From Bacillaceae bacterium S4-13-56 (GTDB taxonomy: Bacteria; Bacillota; Bacilli; Bacillales; JAWJLM01), in NCBI GenBank assembly GCA_040191315.1, contig JAWJLM010000008.1, positions 45,154 to 109,153 on the forward strand: 64,000 nt of DNA, written 5' to 3'. Positions 1 through 7,490 of the stretch are shown piece by piece. Made by a program: the position numbers and the translations under genes. Position 1 is the stretch's first letter, and every line of letters begins with the position of its first letter. The notes under the pieces are model-generated. The model did not search any database. It was not told the origin of the DNA and worked only from the letters and a program-made list of their open reading frames with translations.

Positions 1-420
1 GTCCAATTGGTCCCTTTTATTTTCAAGTTTGTTCATTACCACTTGAATAATATCTGCAAATCTTACAGACCAAGGAATCTCCAGTATAATAAGTCCTTTT
101 TCTTCTGAAATTTCAAGTATATCTTTCGGTACCTCCTGTACGAATTTCCCTATTGCAAAGGCTAGTACAGAAGCCTCGGAATTAATAATATCTGTCACGA
201 AGTCCAACAATAAGTGAGGTTCATTTTTGGTGCCGATTCCTGTTGTCAAAACAAACTCTTCTGGTCTAACAAAATTTTCAACAGGAACTTCAATGACACA
301 GATCGATTGAATATATTTATCGGATAATAATTGACTACCGGTTTTAACCTTTGCTTCTTTTAACAAAGGCTCACCCAAAATTTCATCTAATGAAACGCTC
401 ATTTTTTCATCTCTTTTCAT
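1..420 (-). CDS. PucR-type transcriptional regulator, N-terminal part (cut by window edge)
   Basis: My translation of the minus strand gives an open frame running off the left edge. It begins near 420 (MKRDEKMSVSLDEILGEPLL), or at the in-frame Met at 402. The pattern of a short helical start, then KTGSQLLSDKYIQSICVIEV, FVLTTGIGTKNEP and RFADIIQVVMN matches the N-terminal sensory domain of the PucR family (purine catabolism regulator-like). That domain normally precedes a GGDEF-like region and a C-terminal helix-turn-helix, both of which would lie outside the window. No strong Shine-Dalgarno decides between the two starts. The family regulates catabolic or transport genes, but the target cannot be told from here. 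Confidence 0.75.
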   Translation of the reverse strand, partial: MKRDEKMSVSLDEILGEPLLKEAKVKTGSQLLSDKYIQSICVIEVPVENFVRPEEFVLTTGIGTKNEPHLLLDFVTDIINSEASVLAFAIGKFVQEVPKDILEISEEKGLIILEIPWSVRFADIIQVVMNKLENKRDQLD

Positions 421-587
421 ACAAGGAGTTATCTTTACTTTCTCTTAAAAGTGAAAAAATCCTTTTTATTCAATGTATGTTTTTGTTCTTTAAGCATGAC
501 TTCCTATATAAGAATGACTTGTTGAATATTGGGAGGTGTCAAGCATAAGGAAATGCTCATAATAATCAAAAAGAAAGGAGTAAGGAA

Positions 588-797
588 ATGTCTTATCGAA
601 CGATTTTTGTGAAGGAAGCAAAACATCGAAATGATGTTCAACATATAGAAAGTTTTTTATCAACAATCCCTGGAATTGAAAGAGCACTACTCGATATGGA
701 CGATGGGGAAATTAAAATTGAGTACAATAATAATCCCGAGACATATAAACACATTGTAGATTCCTTAGAATCTCAGGGATATCATGTGAGCTACTAG
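588..797 (+). CDS. Small HMA-like (ferredoxin-fold) protein without metal-binding CxxC
   Basis: This 69-residue protein has a good ribosome site (AGAAAGGAG) ahead of the ATG. The pattern (IFVKEAKHRNDVQHIESFLSTIPGI, then ALLDMDDGEIKIEYNN and a helix ending in SLESQGYHV) follows the beta-alpha-beta-beta-alpha-beta layout of heavy-metal-associated domains such as CopZ. The usual MxCxxC metal loop is absent: there is no Cys in the protein. It is therefore unlikely to be a copper chaperone and may be a structural or ligand-binding relative. A hairpin terminator follows at 819-840, so it is probably a single-gene unit. Confidence 0.75.
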   Translation: MSYRTIFVKEAKHRNDVQHIESFLSTIPGIERALLDMDDGEIKIEYNNNPETYKHIVDSLESQGYHVSY

Positions 798-818
798 GAA
801 ATTTTGAATGTAAATTGG

Positions 819-840
819 GGAGTCACAACGGAGTGGCTCC
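819..840 (+). terminator. Hairpin after the HMA-like gene
   Basis: GGAGTCAC and GTGGCTCC form an 8-bp stem (one G-U pair) with a 6-base loop, followed by TTTAT. It lies 21 bases after the stop of the small HMA-like gene. Confidence 0.55.
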
Positions 841-923
841 TTTATCCATTATCTTCATGTCTAATGAATCGTAAATGTCACAATATAAGGAAAGAGAACA
901 AACATTGTACAAGGAGGATTTGT

Positions 924-2423
924 ATGAAACAACCACTTAACCCCGTATTATGGATCTCTGCAACTATAGTCATTATATTCACTATATGGGGTGGACTTTT
1001 TCCCAATGCTTTAGATAAACAGGCTACTAATATATATAATTTGACGACTAGAGCATTTGGATGGCTTTACCTCCTATCTGTTATGTTCTTTGTAGTTTTC
1101 TGTTTATTTATAGCATTTTCAAGATATGGAAAGGTTAGGCTAGGGAGTGACGATTCTAGGCCGGAATTTCCTTTTTTCACTTGGATTGGTATGCTATTTA
1201 GTGCTGGCTTTGGGGTTGGTTTGGTATTCTGGGGGATAGCTGAGCCAATGAGTCATTTCTTCTCTCCTCCAATGGGAGAGACGGCTTTAACTCCTGAAGC
1301 AGCTAGGCTTGCAATGCACTATTCTTTTTTTCATTGGGGAGTGCATCAGTGGTCAGTATTTACTGTTGTTGGATTAGCAATAGCGTACTTTCAATTCAGA
1401 AAAAAAGAAAACGGTCTTGTTAGTACTACCTTTAATCCCCTTATTGGAAAAGAAGGAAAAACAAAATTAAGAAATACAATTGAAATCCTGTCAGTTATTG
1501 CTACGATCACTGGAGTAGCTACATCTTTAGGAATGGGAATCCTTCAAATCAATGGAGGAATGCGTTATGTATTTGGAATACCTAACAATGCTACGGTACA
1601 AATAATTATTACTTTAATCCTGATGGCCCTTTATTTATTATCTTCTACAACTGGGTTAAATAAAGGGATTAAGTATTTAAGTAACTTGAACTTAGGACTT
1701 GCATTAGGGTTAACTCTTTTTATGTTATTTTTAGGTCCTACTGTATTTATTTTAAAAAGTTTTACCTTGGGATTGGGTGATTATCTTCAGCATTTTATTG
1801 AATTCAGCTTTCGCTTAAATCCATACACCGGTGGGACTTGGGTCAGAGATTGGACCATTTTTTATTGGGCATGGGCGATTGCATGGTCACCTTTTGTTGG
1901 CTCCTTTGTCGCTCGTGTATCAAAAGGAAGGACTATTCGCGAGTTTGTTCTTGGGGTTCTCATCATACCCCCATTGATTGCCATTATTTGGATATCAGTT
2001 TTTGGTGGTTCTGCTCTGCAGCTTGATTTATTTGAGGGTACTCAAATTGCACAAGCAGTGAATGAAGATGTTACAAATGCATTATTCTCCACCTTCGAAT
2101 ATTTCCCATTAACTTTACCAATGTCCCTATTAGCGATTTTGTTAATCTTTACATTCTTAATCACTTCTGCAGACTCAGCCACCTATGTGTTGGGGATGCT
2201 AACGACAAATGGAAGTCTATTCCCAAGCATGGGCGTTAAAATTTTATGGGGGACTTTAATGTCTGCTGTTGCAGTAGTTCTTATTATTAGTAGTGGTTTA
2301 GAAGGCCTTCAGACGGCATCTCTTATTTCGGCACTGCCGTTTACCATTATCTTAATCTTTATGTGTGTTTCAGTTTATAAATCACTAGGAAACGAAAGGA
2401 AAATCAAAAAAACTCATTATTAA
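924..2423 (+). CDS. BCCT-family osmolyte transporter (glycine betaine/choline type)
   Basis: Secondary transporter of the betaine/carnitine/choline family, expected to have twelve membrane helices and take up compatible solutes with Na+ or H+. The start is the ATG at 924, placed 7 bases after AAGGAGG; upstream in-frame codons lack such a site. The resulting 499 residues match the family length. Signature stretches seen are WGIAEPMSHF, HWGVHQWSVF and the Trp-rich substrate/ion helix around residues 310-340 (WTIFYWAWAIAWSPFVGSFV, then RVSKGRTIREF). The long acidic N- or C-tails used for osmosensing in BetP are missing, as in OpuD. No neighbour gene shares its function. Substrate choice within the family cannot be read from sequence. 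Confidence 0.93.
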   Translation: MKQPLNPVLWISATIVIIFTIWGGLFPNALDKQATNIYNLTTRAFGWLYLLSVMFFVVFCLFIAFSRYGKVRLGSDDSRPEFPFFTWIGMLFSAGFGVGLVFWGIAEPMSHFFSPPMGETALTPEAARLAMHYSFFHWGVHQWSVFTVVGLAIAYFQFRKKENGLVSTTFNPLIGKEGKTKLRNTIEILSVIATITGVATSLGMGILQINGGMRYVFGIPNNATVQIIITLILMALYLLSSTTGLNKGIKYLSNLNLGLALGLTLFMLFLGPTVFILKSFTLGLGDYLQHFIEFSFRLNPYTGGTWVRDWTIFYWAWAIAWSPFVGSFVARVSKGRTIREFVLGVLIIPPLIAIIWISVFGGSALQLDLFEGTQIAQAVNEDVTNALFSTFEYFPLTLPMSLLAILLIFTFLITSADSATYVLGMLTTNGSLFPSMGVKILWGTLMSAVAVVLIISSGLEGLQTASLISALPFTIILIFMCVSVYKSLGNERKIKKTHY

Positions 2424-2564
2424 ATTCTTAATCTGTAACAAAAATAAACATTTTTACTTTTCTTGGGTATATAACTATACAGAATTCTCCTTTTTTCCAT
2501 AGTATGATTAGGCATTACCCCTTAGACACTTTCACTATTATTTATAAAGGAAAGGAGAAAATTC

Positions 2565-3026
2565 ATGTATAGAAATATGAATACACAAATGGGCTATGGA
2601 AACATGGGATGGGGCATTCCTATGGGAGGGTATGGTTATCAAGGAGGAATTATGCCTAGTATGACTCCTGGTTATGGTTATCCTGGAATAGGATACGGAT
2701 CGCCATATGGTCAAAATCCAATACCTGGATACATGCCTGCTACCCCTGGAATGACATTTGGAATGGGAACTCCTGGATACGGGATGAATAATCCTGGTAT
2801 GACACCTGATTTTGAAATGCCAAATTATCCAGTAATACCTGGAAATCAACCAGGATTACCTTATGTAGTAAATAACCCATCTATGTTACCTGGGATTAAC
2901 CCAACAACAGGAGTGGGGAAATCTGGATACTTCGGTACTATGGAAGATCTTGACGATCAAGATATAGACTTCCAACCTAAAAATCAGAACTTTGGATATC
3001 CTAATGGATTCCCATATGGCTATTAA
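2565..3026 (+). CDS. Gly/Pro/Met/Tyr-rich low-complexity protein, possibly spore surface
   Basis: A 153-residue protein preceded by AAAGGAAAGGAG and followed by a clear terminator (3034-3065), so it is a real single-gene unit. It is built of degenerate short repeats of the kind PGYGYPG, GMTPGYG and NNPGM, with no Cys, no signal peptide and no membrane helix. An acidic C-terminal tail follows (DLDDQDIDF). Such compositions are common in Bacillus spore coat or exosporium proteins and in adhesive proteins. Function is inferred only from composition; I do not recognise a family. Confidence 0.7.
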   Translation: MYRNMNTQMGYGNMGWGIPMGGYGYQGGIMPSMTPGYGYPGIGYGSPYGQNPIPGYMPATPGMTFGMGTPGYGMNNPGMTPDFEMPNYPVIPGNQPGLPYVVNNPSMLPGINPTTGVGKSGYFGTMEDLDDQDIDFQPKNQNFGYPNGFPYGY

Positions 3027-3033
3027 TTAACAA

Positions 3034-3065
3034 AAGGACCTCTGCCATTATTTGGAGAGGTCCTT
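3034..3065 (+). terminator. Strong hairpin terminator after the Gly/Pro/Met-rich gene
   Basis: AAGGACCTCT and AGAGGTCCTT form a perfect 10-bp stem with a 12-base loop, shortly after the stop codon at 3026. The 3' T-run is short. Confidence 0.75.
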
Positions 3066-3143
3066 ACTATTTCATGGAAAAAATTGATAGTACCCTCCCT
3101 CCCTATTAGCTCTTATAATAATAGGTTGGGGAGGGGTGAAATT

Positions 3144-4073
3144 ATGGCTGAAATTACACAATTTATTTTTTTTGATTTTGAAATGTTATGTTCTAATCGC
3201 GGAATGGACTACAACGATATGGAAGCAATTCGCTTAGGTGCTGTCAAATATGATTTAGCCACAAAAACAGTTAGTTATTTTGATCAATATATAAAGCCAA
3301 GAAGCAATAAACCATTAAGTGCATTCTGTAAAAGGTTAACTGGTATTACAGATGATCAATTAGCTGATGCTGCTACCTTTCCAGCTGTGTTAGAGGAATT
3401 TCTGACATGGGTTGGTGGAATTAAACGCTCTCGTTTTTTCTCCTGGTCTAAAAGTGACATGAGCAGGTTAGAAATCGACTCAAAAAGCTGGGGAATTCCT
3501 GATGGAACACTTAAAAAAATAAAACAACGTTATGTGGATTTTCAAGATGTTTTCACAAAAAGAGTTTCTAAAGAAAACATGTCTGTAGAAAACGCTCTTG
3601 CCCTTTATGACCTTACTTTCGTAGGAATAAAGCATAACCCAATGTTCGATGCTTATAATACACTTTGTATTTATCTTCAATTTTTGAACCAACCAGAAGT
3701 TACTGATCGAATTATGATTAAACAATTCATTCTACAAAAAGAGATGGATCCTGTGGAAATGAATGCAACTCTTAAAGAAATACTAGAGCAGGATACTACA
3801 TCTTTCTTTAAAGACTTACAGGAAGTTACCAATATCATTCAAGCAAAGAAGACTCTCAAGAAACTTAGAAGAATAGTCACTAAATATAACAATATTCTTC
3901 ATAATCGATCCGGTATGTTTACGCAAAAGGTAATCCAACATGTAAAATTACTAGTAATAATCTACGATGGTTTAATGCAAACCTATGATGAACACCTTAA
4001 GTATAGATCCAAGACTATGTATATTGATGAACATTTATACTACCCAATAAAAAAATTGGCCATAGCTAATTAG
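3144..4073 (+). CDS. DEDDh-type 3'-5' exonuclease (KapD-like) with C-terminal extension
   Basis: The exonuclease fold occupies about residues 1-190. FFDFEM supplies the first Asp/Glu pair, SKSDMSRL the next Asp, and KHNPMFDAYN the His-x4-Asp pair, so all DEDDh catalytic residues are visible. KapD of Bacillus is the closest family I recognise, but KapD is about 205 residues; this protein is 309. The extra ~110 residues are helical and lysine-rich with no known domain. The ATG at 3144 is chosen because GGGGAGGGG lies just before it; the longer reading begins in non-coding sequence. The substrate is presumably RNA or single-stranded DNA, which is family knowledge, not something seen. Confidence 0.85.
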   Translation: MAEITQFIFFDFEMLCSNRGMDYNDMEAIRLGAVKYDLATKTVSYFDQYIKPRSNKPLSAFCKRLTGITDDQLADAATFPAVLEEFLTWVGGIKRSRFFSWSKSDMSRLEIDSKSWGIPDGTLKKIKQRYVDFQDVFTKRVSKENMSVENALALYDLTFVGIKHNPMFDAYNTLCIYLQFLNQPEVTDRIMIKQFILQKEMDPVEMNATLKEILEQDTTSFFKDLQEVTNIIQAKKTLKKLRRIVTKYNNILHNRSGMFTQKVIQHVKLLVIIYDGLMQTYDEHLKYRSKTMYIDEHLYYPIKKLAIAN

Positions 4074-4102
4074 AAGGAAGGATGACTTCCTTCCTACATA
4101 GG

Positions 4103-4127
4103 AAAACGTCCACCTTAATGGTAGACG
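4103..4127 (-). terminator. Terminator of csgA
   Basis: CGTC-C-ACC and GGT-A-GACG pair with one internal mismatch. On the minus strand the stem is followed by TTTT. It lies just after the csgA stop codon. Confidence 0.65.
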
Positions 4128-4139
4128 CTCATTTAATGT

Positions 4140-4391
4140 TTAAGTTAGTAGCTCATAGACCTCATTTAGTAGATATCCTCGCTCATGATCCCCTACTTGA
4201 TTAGCATGATGAATTTCTTTTAACAAAATTTGCTCTAACATCCGCCGATCTTGTTCATGTAGATTTTGAACAAAATCCCCTTCCGATGAAAAAGATTGAT
4301 TCACCATATTTTCATCTATATTTCTTATTGCCTCATTGTCTTCCGTGTAATTCGATAAAATTTCATGCAAATACGCTAGTGATTGGTCCAT
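4140..4391 (-). CDS. csgA: Sporulation protein CsgA
   Basis: An 83-residue acidic protein whose overall pattern (MDQSLAYLHEILSNYTED at the start, LKEIHHANQ in the middle, LLNEVYELLT at the end) matches B. subtilis CsgA. CsgA is a sigma-G-dependent forespore protein of about 82 residues and unknown biochemical role. The ribosome site AAAGGAGGATG sits 8 bases before the ATG and a terminator follows. It lies next to two spore-type LysM-GH18 genes, which fits a late sporulation context. Confidence 0.8.
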   Translation of the reverse strand: MDQSLAYLHEILSNYTEDNEAIRNIDENMVNQSFSSEGDFVQNLHEQDRRMLEQILLKEIHHANQVGDHERGYLLNEVYELLT

Positions 4392-4461
4392 TGGTTCTCA
4401 CCATCCTCCTTTGATATACCTATTGTTAGGATGGTTGAACCAATACAAAATATACTATGAG

Positions 4462-5880
4462 TTAGGATAATTTACGAATCGTAAAGTTGTCTTCTAGTAA
4501 AGCCCAATTTTGTGGATAAGGATATCCAAGAACCCAATAACTTATCCCTAATAACCCGTACTGTTTTGCCAAATCAAATTTTGCCTGTGCACTTCTAGCA
4601 TCTTCAAACCACACTTCATGATTTCTTCCTTGCTCATCCATGTAGCGATAGTAAGGAGATGCTGAAACAGGATCATATTCTATTGTAGCTCCATATTTAA
4701 TTGCTCGTGCAACTGCTTCTTGTGGGCTAAAGGTCTCAGCCTCCATTCCTTGTTGATGCGGGATAATCCAGTCTCTCGCATACAACTGAAAGCCCATCAT
4801 GATCTTTTCCTTAGGAATTACAGTGAGAGCATAATCAAGTACTCTTTTAATTTCATTTAGTGGAGAAATTGCTCGAGGTGGACCCAGGCGATATCCCCAT
4901 TCATAAGTCATCAATACTATAAAATCAACTATTCTTCCATGGGCTTCATAATCGTGAGCTTCATATAACAATCCTTTTTGTTCGGCGCTGATTTTTGGTG
5001 CAAGTGAAGTTGACACAAAATATCCTGCCTCGTGGAGCCTCTCAACAGTTTCAACAAGAAACTGATTGTATAGCTCTCGATCAGCAGGTAATACATTTTC
5101 AAAGTCTACATTTAAACCCTCATATCCTTTTTCACGCATTATGGCTAAAATGTTGGTGAGTAAGCGTTCCCTATTTTCAGAGCTCGATAATACTTCGTGT
5201 GCAACATTTTCACCTGCTGACGTTGTTGTAAAATTAGTAATAGACATCATAGGTCGAGCGTTTTCTGCTAAGCCTGCTTGAATGGCTTGGCGATCATCCT
5301 TCATGTAAAGTTGTAAAGAACCATCTTCTTGGATGACATAAGCAAAAGGTGAGATATACGTAAGATGTTCGGCAACTTCTCCTACCATTTGAGTTGCTAC
5401 TGCTCCGGAGTGATACGTAAAGGCATTTGTTTCAATGATTGGTTTCCTTTTTGGAATAATTAACCTTGTTCCTGGATAGATCAAATTTGCATTTTCTATG
5501 CGATTGACTCTCATAATTTCTCTCATCGAGCGTTGGTATCGCTGTGAAATTTGCCATAGAGTCTCCCCTGGTTGAACGGTATGGAGCTGAGATGGAATTC
5601 TCAATTTCATACCTGGATAAATTCTTGATGGATCTACAATTTGATTAGTCAGAACTATAGTGTCCACGGTTGTTCCATATCTTTGAGCAATCATCCAAAG
5701 TGCTTCTCCAGCTTGAACTATGTGAATCTCATCATAAGTTGGTATAACAAGTGACTGACCCACAGCTAATTTATTCGAATCTGGTAAACCATTCACATCT
5801 GCTATATCTAAAATAGGAACTTGATATCGATTAGAAATACGCCACAATGTTTCTCCTCTTTGTACTACATGGATAATCAT
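4462..5880 (-). CDS. LysM x3 - GH18 glucosaminidase, SleL/YaaH-like (copy 1)
   Basis: A 472-residue protein with three LysM peptidoglycan-binding repeats (about 2-47, 51-96 and 99-144, each with an HVVQxGETLWxIS-type start) and a glycoside hydrolase 18 domain (about 150-460). The catalytic signature is GLNVDFENV, with the acidic DFE at the barrel strand end. SleL/YaaH enzymes are N-acetylglucosaminidases that fragment spore cortex during germination; they usually carry two LysM repeats, so a third is notable. No signal peptide is visible, as expected for an enzyme laid down inside the mother cell. It is a tandem paralogue of the next gene upstream. Confidence 0.9.
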   Translation of the reverse strand: MIIHVVQRGETLWRISNRYQVPILDIADVNGLPDSNKLAVGQSLVIPTYDEIHIVQAGEALWMIAQRYGTTVDTIVLTNQIVDPSRIYPGMKLRIPSQLHTVQPGETLWQISQRYQRSMREIMRVNRIENANLIYPGTRLIIPKRKPIIETNAFTYHSGAVATQMVGEVAEHLTYISPFAYVIQEDGSLQLYMKDDRQAIQAGLAENARPMMSITNFTTTSAGENVAHEVLSSSENRERLLTNILAIMREKGYEGLNVDFENVLPADRELYNQFLVETVERLHEAGYFVSTSLAPKISAEQKGLLYEAHDYEAHGRIVDFIVLMTYEWGYRLGPPRAISPLNEIKRVLDYALTVIPKEKIMMGFQLYARDWIIPHQQGMEAETFSPQEAVARAIKYGATIEYDPVSASPYYRYMDEQGRNHEVWFEDARSAQAKFDLAKQYGLLGISYWVLGYPYPQNWALLEDNFTIRKLS

Positions 5881-5928
5881 AGGCTACCTCCCCTATACGT
5901 TCTACCTTAAGGTATGAAGATAGCCTAT
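5879..5928 (-). promoter_or_regulatory. Hairpin covering the start of GH18 copy 1
   Basis: ATAGGCTA (5879-5886) and TAGCCTAT (5921-5928) pair, enclosing a perfect TACCTTAAGGTA palindrome (5903-5914). On the minus strand the structure reaches into the ATG of GH18 copy 1 and flanks its GGGGAGG ribosome site. It may terminate the upstream copy or restrain translation of the downstream one; only the symmetry is seen. Confidence 0.4.
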
Positions 5929-5955
5929 GTTTCGTGTATGAGAGACAAACTCATA

Positions 5956-7380
5956 TTAAAATTTTTGTATTCTAAAGTGGTCTGCAAGAACAAACCAGTT
6001 TTGTGGAAACGGATTTCCTAGTACCCAATAACTTACTCCTCTGAGTCCTAATTCTTCTACAAGGTCGTATTTGACCTGAACACTACGTGCGTCTTCGAAC
6101 CAGACCACATGCTCTTTCCCTTGTGCATCCACATAGTTAAAGTAAGGAGATTGTGCCTGTGTATCGAAGTAAATGGAAACGCCATTTCTTGCCGCAAGCT
6201 CAACTGAAGCTTTTGTACTTAACGTTCTTGCCCAAGCCCCTCCTTTTACATATGGAAGTGTCCAGTCATATCCATAAAGAGGCATTCCCATAATAATCTT
6301 ATTAGCTGGCATTTCTGTAAGGGCGTATTGAATCACTTGACGAACCTCGCTGATCGGCGCCACTGCCATCGGCGGACCGCCAGACCACCCCCATTCATAG
6401 GTCATAATGACAACAAAATCAACCATTTCACCATGGGCTTGATAATCATGTGCCTCATATAATAATCCTTGTTGCTCACGTCTATATTTTGGTGCAATAG
6501 CTGTTGACACGGAATAGCCTAATGGATGTAATCGCTCTACCACTCTTCGCAAAAAGTTGTTATAATTTTCTCTGTCGATTGGATACAAGTATTCAAAGTC
6601 AATATTCAACCCGTAATATCCCTTTGCCTCCATTACTTCCATAATATTTGAAATCAAACGATACTGTGCCTCTGTGTTTGCAAATAACTCGCTAGCAAGC
6701 TCTGAACTAAATTCTCCATTTCTAAAATTGGTTAGAACCATTAAAGGAGCAATATTTTGGTTCGTTGCAACCTGAAGCAGTTCTGTTTCAGTCATTGTAC
6801 TTAAAGTGCCATCAGCACGAATGGAATAACTAAAGGGGCTTAGATAGGTTAAGTAGGGGCCTACACTTCTTACCTCCTGCTGAGCAGCATCATTAGTTCT
6901 TGTTATATAAGCATTTACCTCAATCAGAGGCTTTCTTTTTTCAGGAATAATCAAACGCTGTCCAGGATAGATTTGTGATGGATTAGAGATTTTGTTTACT
7001 GAGATTAGCTCCTGTAATGGGACTTGAAATCTGTTAGAAATGGCCCACAAAGTTTCCCCTGGTTTTACTACGTAAAAATCTGTTGGTATTTTTAATCTTT
7101 GACCTGGATAAATGAGAGATGGATTAGTAATATTATTTTCCCGTAAAATGCTTTCAATAGTTACTCGATACTGTTGGGAGATACTCCATAAAGTCTCACC
7201 CTGTTGAACTACATGGTATTGGGCTGCCTCAGGAATAACTAAAGACTGACCTACAACTAATTGGTTTGGATCAGAAAGTTGATTTGTTGCAACAATTTGT
7301 GAAACTGCCACTCCATAAATTTGAGAAAGTCGCCATAGGGTTTCACCAGACTGGACCACATGAATTTTCATTTGCTCCAT
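5956..7380 (-). CDS. LysM x3 - GH18 glucosaminidase, SleL/YaaH-like (copy 2)
   Basis: A 474-residue tandem paralogue of the following gene: three LysM repeats in the first ~145 residues (starts HVVQSGETLWRLS, HVVQQGETLWSIS, YVVKPGETLWAIS) and a GH18 domain with the active-site stretch GLNIDFEYLYP. The two copies share the same domain order and near-identical C-terminal motifs (VWFEDARS, YWVLG, PQNW), which points to an old local duplication. The start has a ribosome site (AAAGGATGG) next to MEQMKIHV; either Met is possible. Expected role is cleavage of spore cortex glycan. A perfect 20-bp palindrome lies upstream at 7407-7426. Confidence 0.9.
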   Translation of the reverse strand: MEQMKIHVVQSGETLWRLSQIYGVAVSQIVATNQLSDPNQLVVGQSLVIPEAAQYHVVQQGETLWSISQQYRVTIESILRENNITNPSLIYPGQRLKIPTDFYVVKPGETLWAISNRFQVPLQELISVNKISNPSQIYPGQRLIIPEKRKPLIEVNAYITRTNDAAQQEVRSVGPYLTYLSPFSYSIRADGTLSTMTETELLQVATNQNIAPLMVLTNFRNGEFSSELASELFANTEAQYRLISNIMEVMEAKGYYGLNIDFEYLYPIDRENYNNFLRRVVERLHPLGYSVSTAIAPKYRREQQGLLYEAHDYQAHGEMVDFVVIMTYEWGWSGGPPMAVAPISEVRQVIQYALTEMPANKIIMGMPLYGYDWTLPYVKGGAWARTLSTKASVELAARNGVSIYFDTQAQSPYFNYVDAQGKEHVVWFEDARSVQVKYDLVEELGLRGVSYWVLGNPFPQNWFVLADHFRIQKF

Positions 7381-7406
7381 CCTTTCTTAAAGAAGGTTAT
7401 CACCTA

Positions 7407-7426
7407 CTTATCATATATATGATAAG
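7407..7426. repeat. Perfect 20-bp palindrome upstream of GH18 copy 2
   Basis: CTTATCATATATATGATAAG is its own reverse complement. It lies 27 bases before the start codon at 7380 and could be an operator, but I recognise no regulator for it. Confidence 0.4.
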
Positions 7427-7453
7427 ATGGCTTGGCTTATTTTAGTTTAAACA

Positions 7454-7490
7454 TGTAAAAGACCAAACCGTGTCGATTTGGTCTTTTACA
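7454..7490 (-). terminator. Terminator of the sbcDC operon
   Basis: A perfect 14-bp stem (TGTAAAAGACCAAA with its complement at 7477-7490) directly after the sbcC stop codon. The A/T-rich stem ends can work in either direction. Confidence 0.8.

Noticed and set aside
7407..7426. Sigma-K promoter in the 20-bp palindrome
   Set aside because: CATATATAT lacks the final TA of the CATANNNTA -10, so I only list the symmetry.
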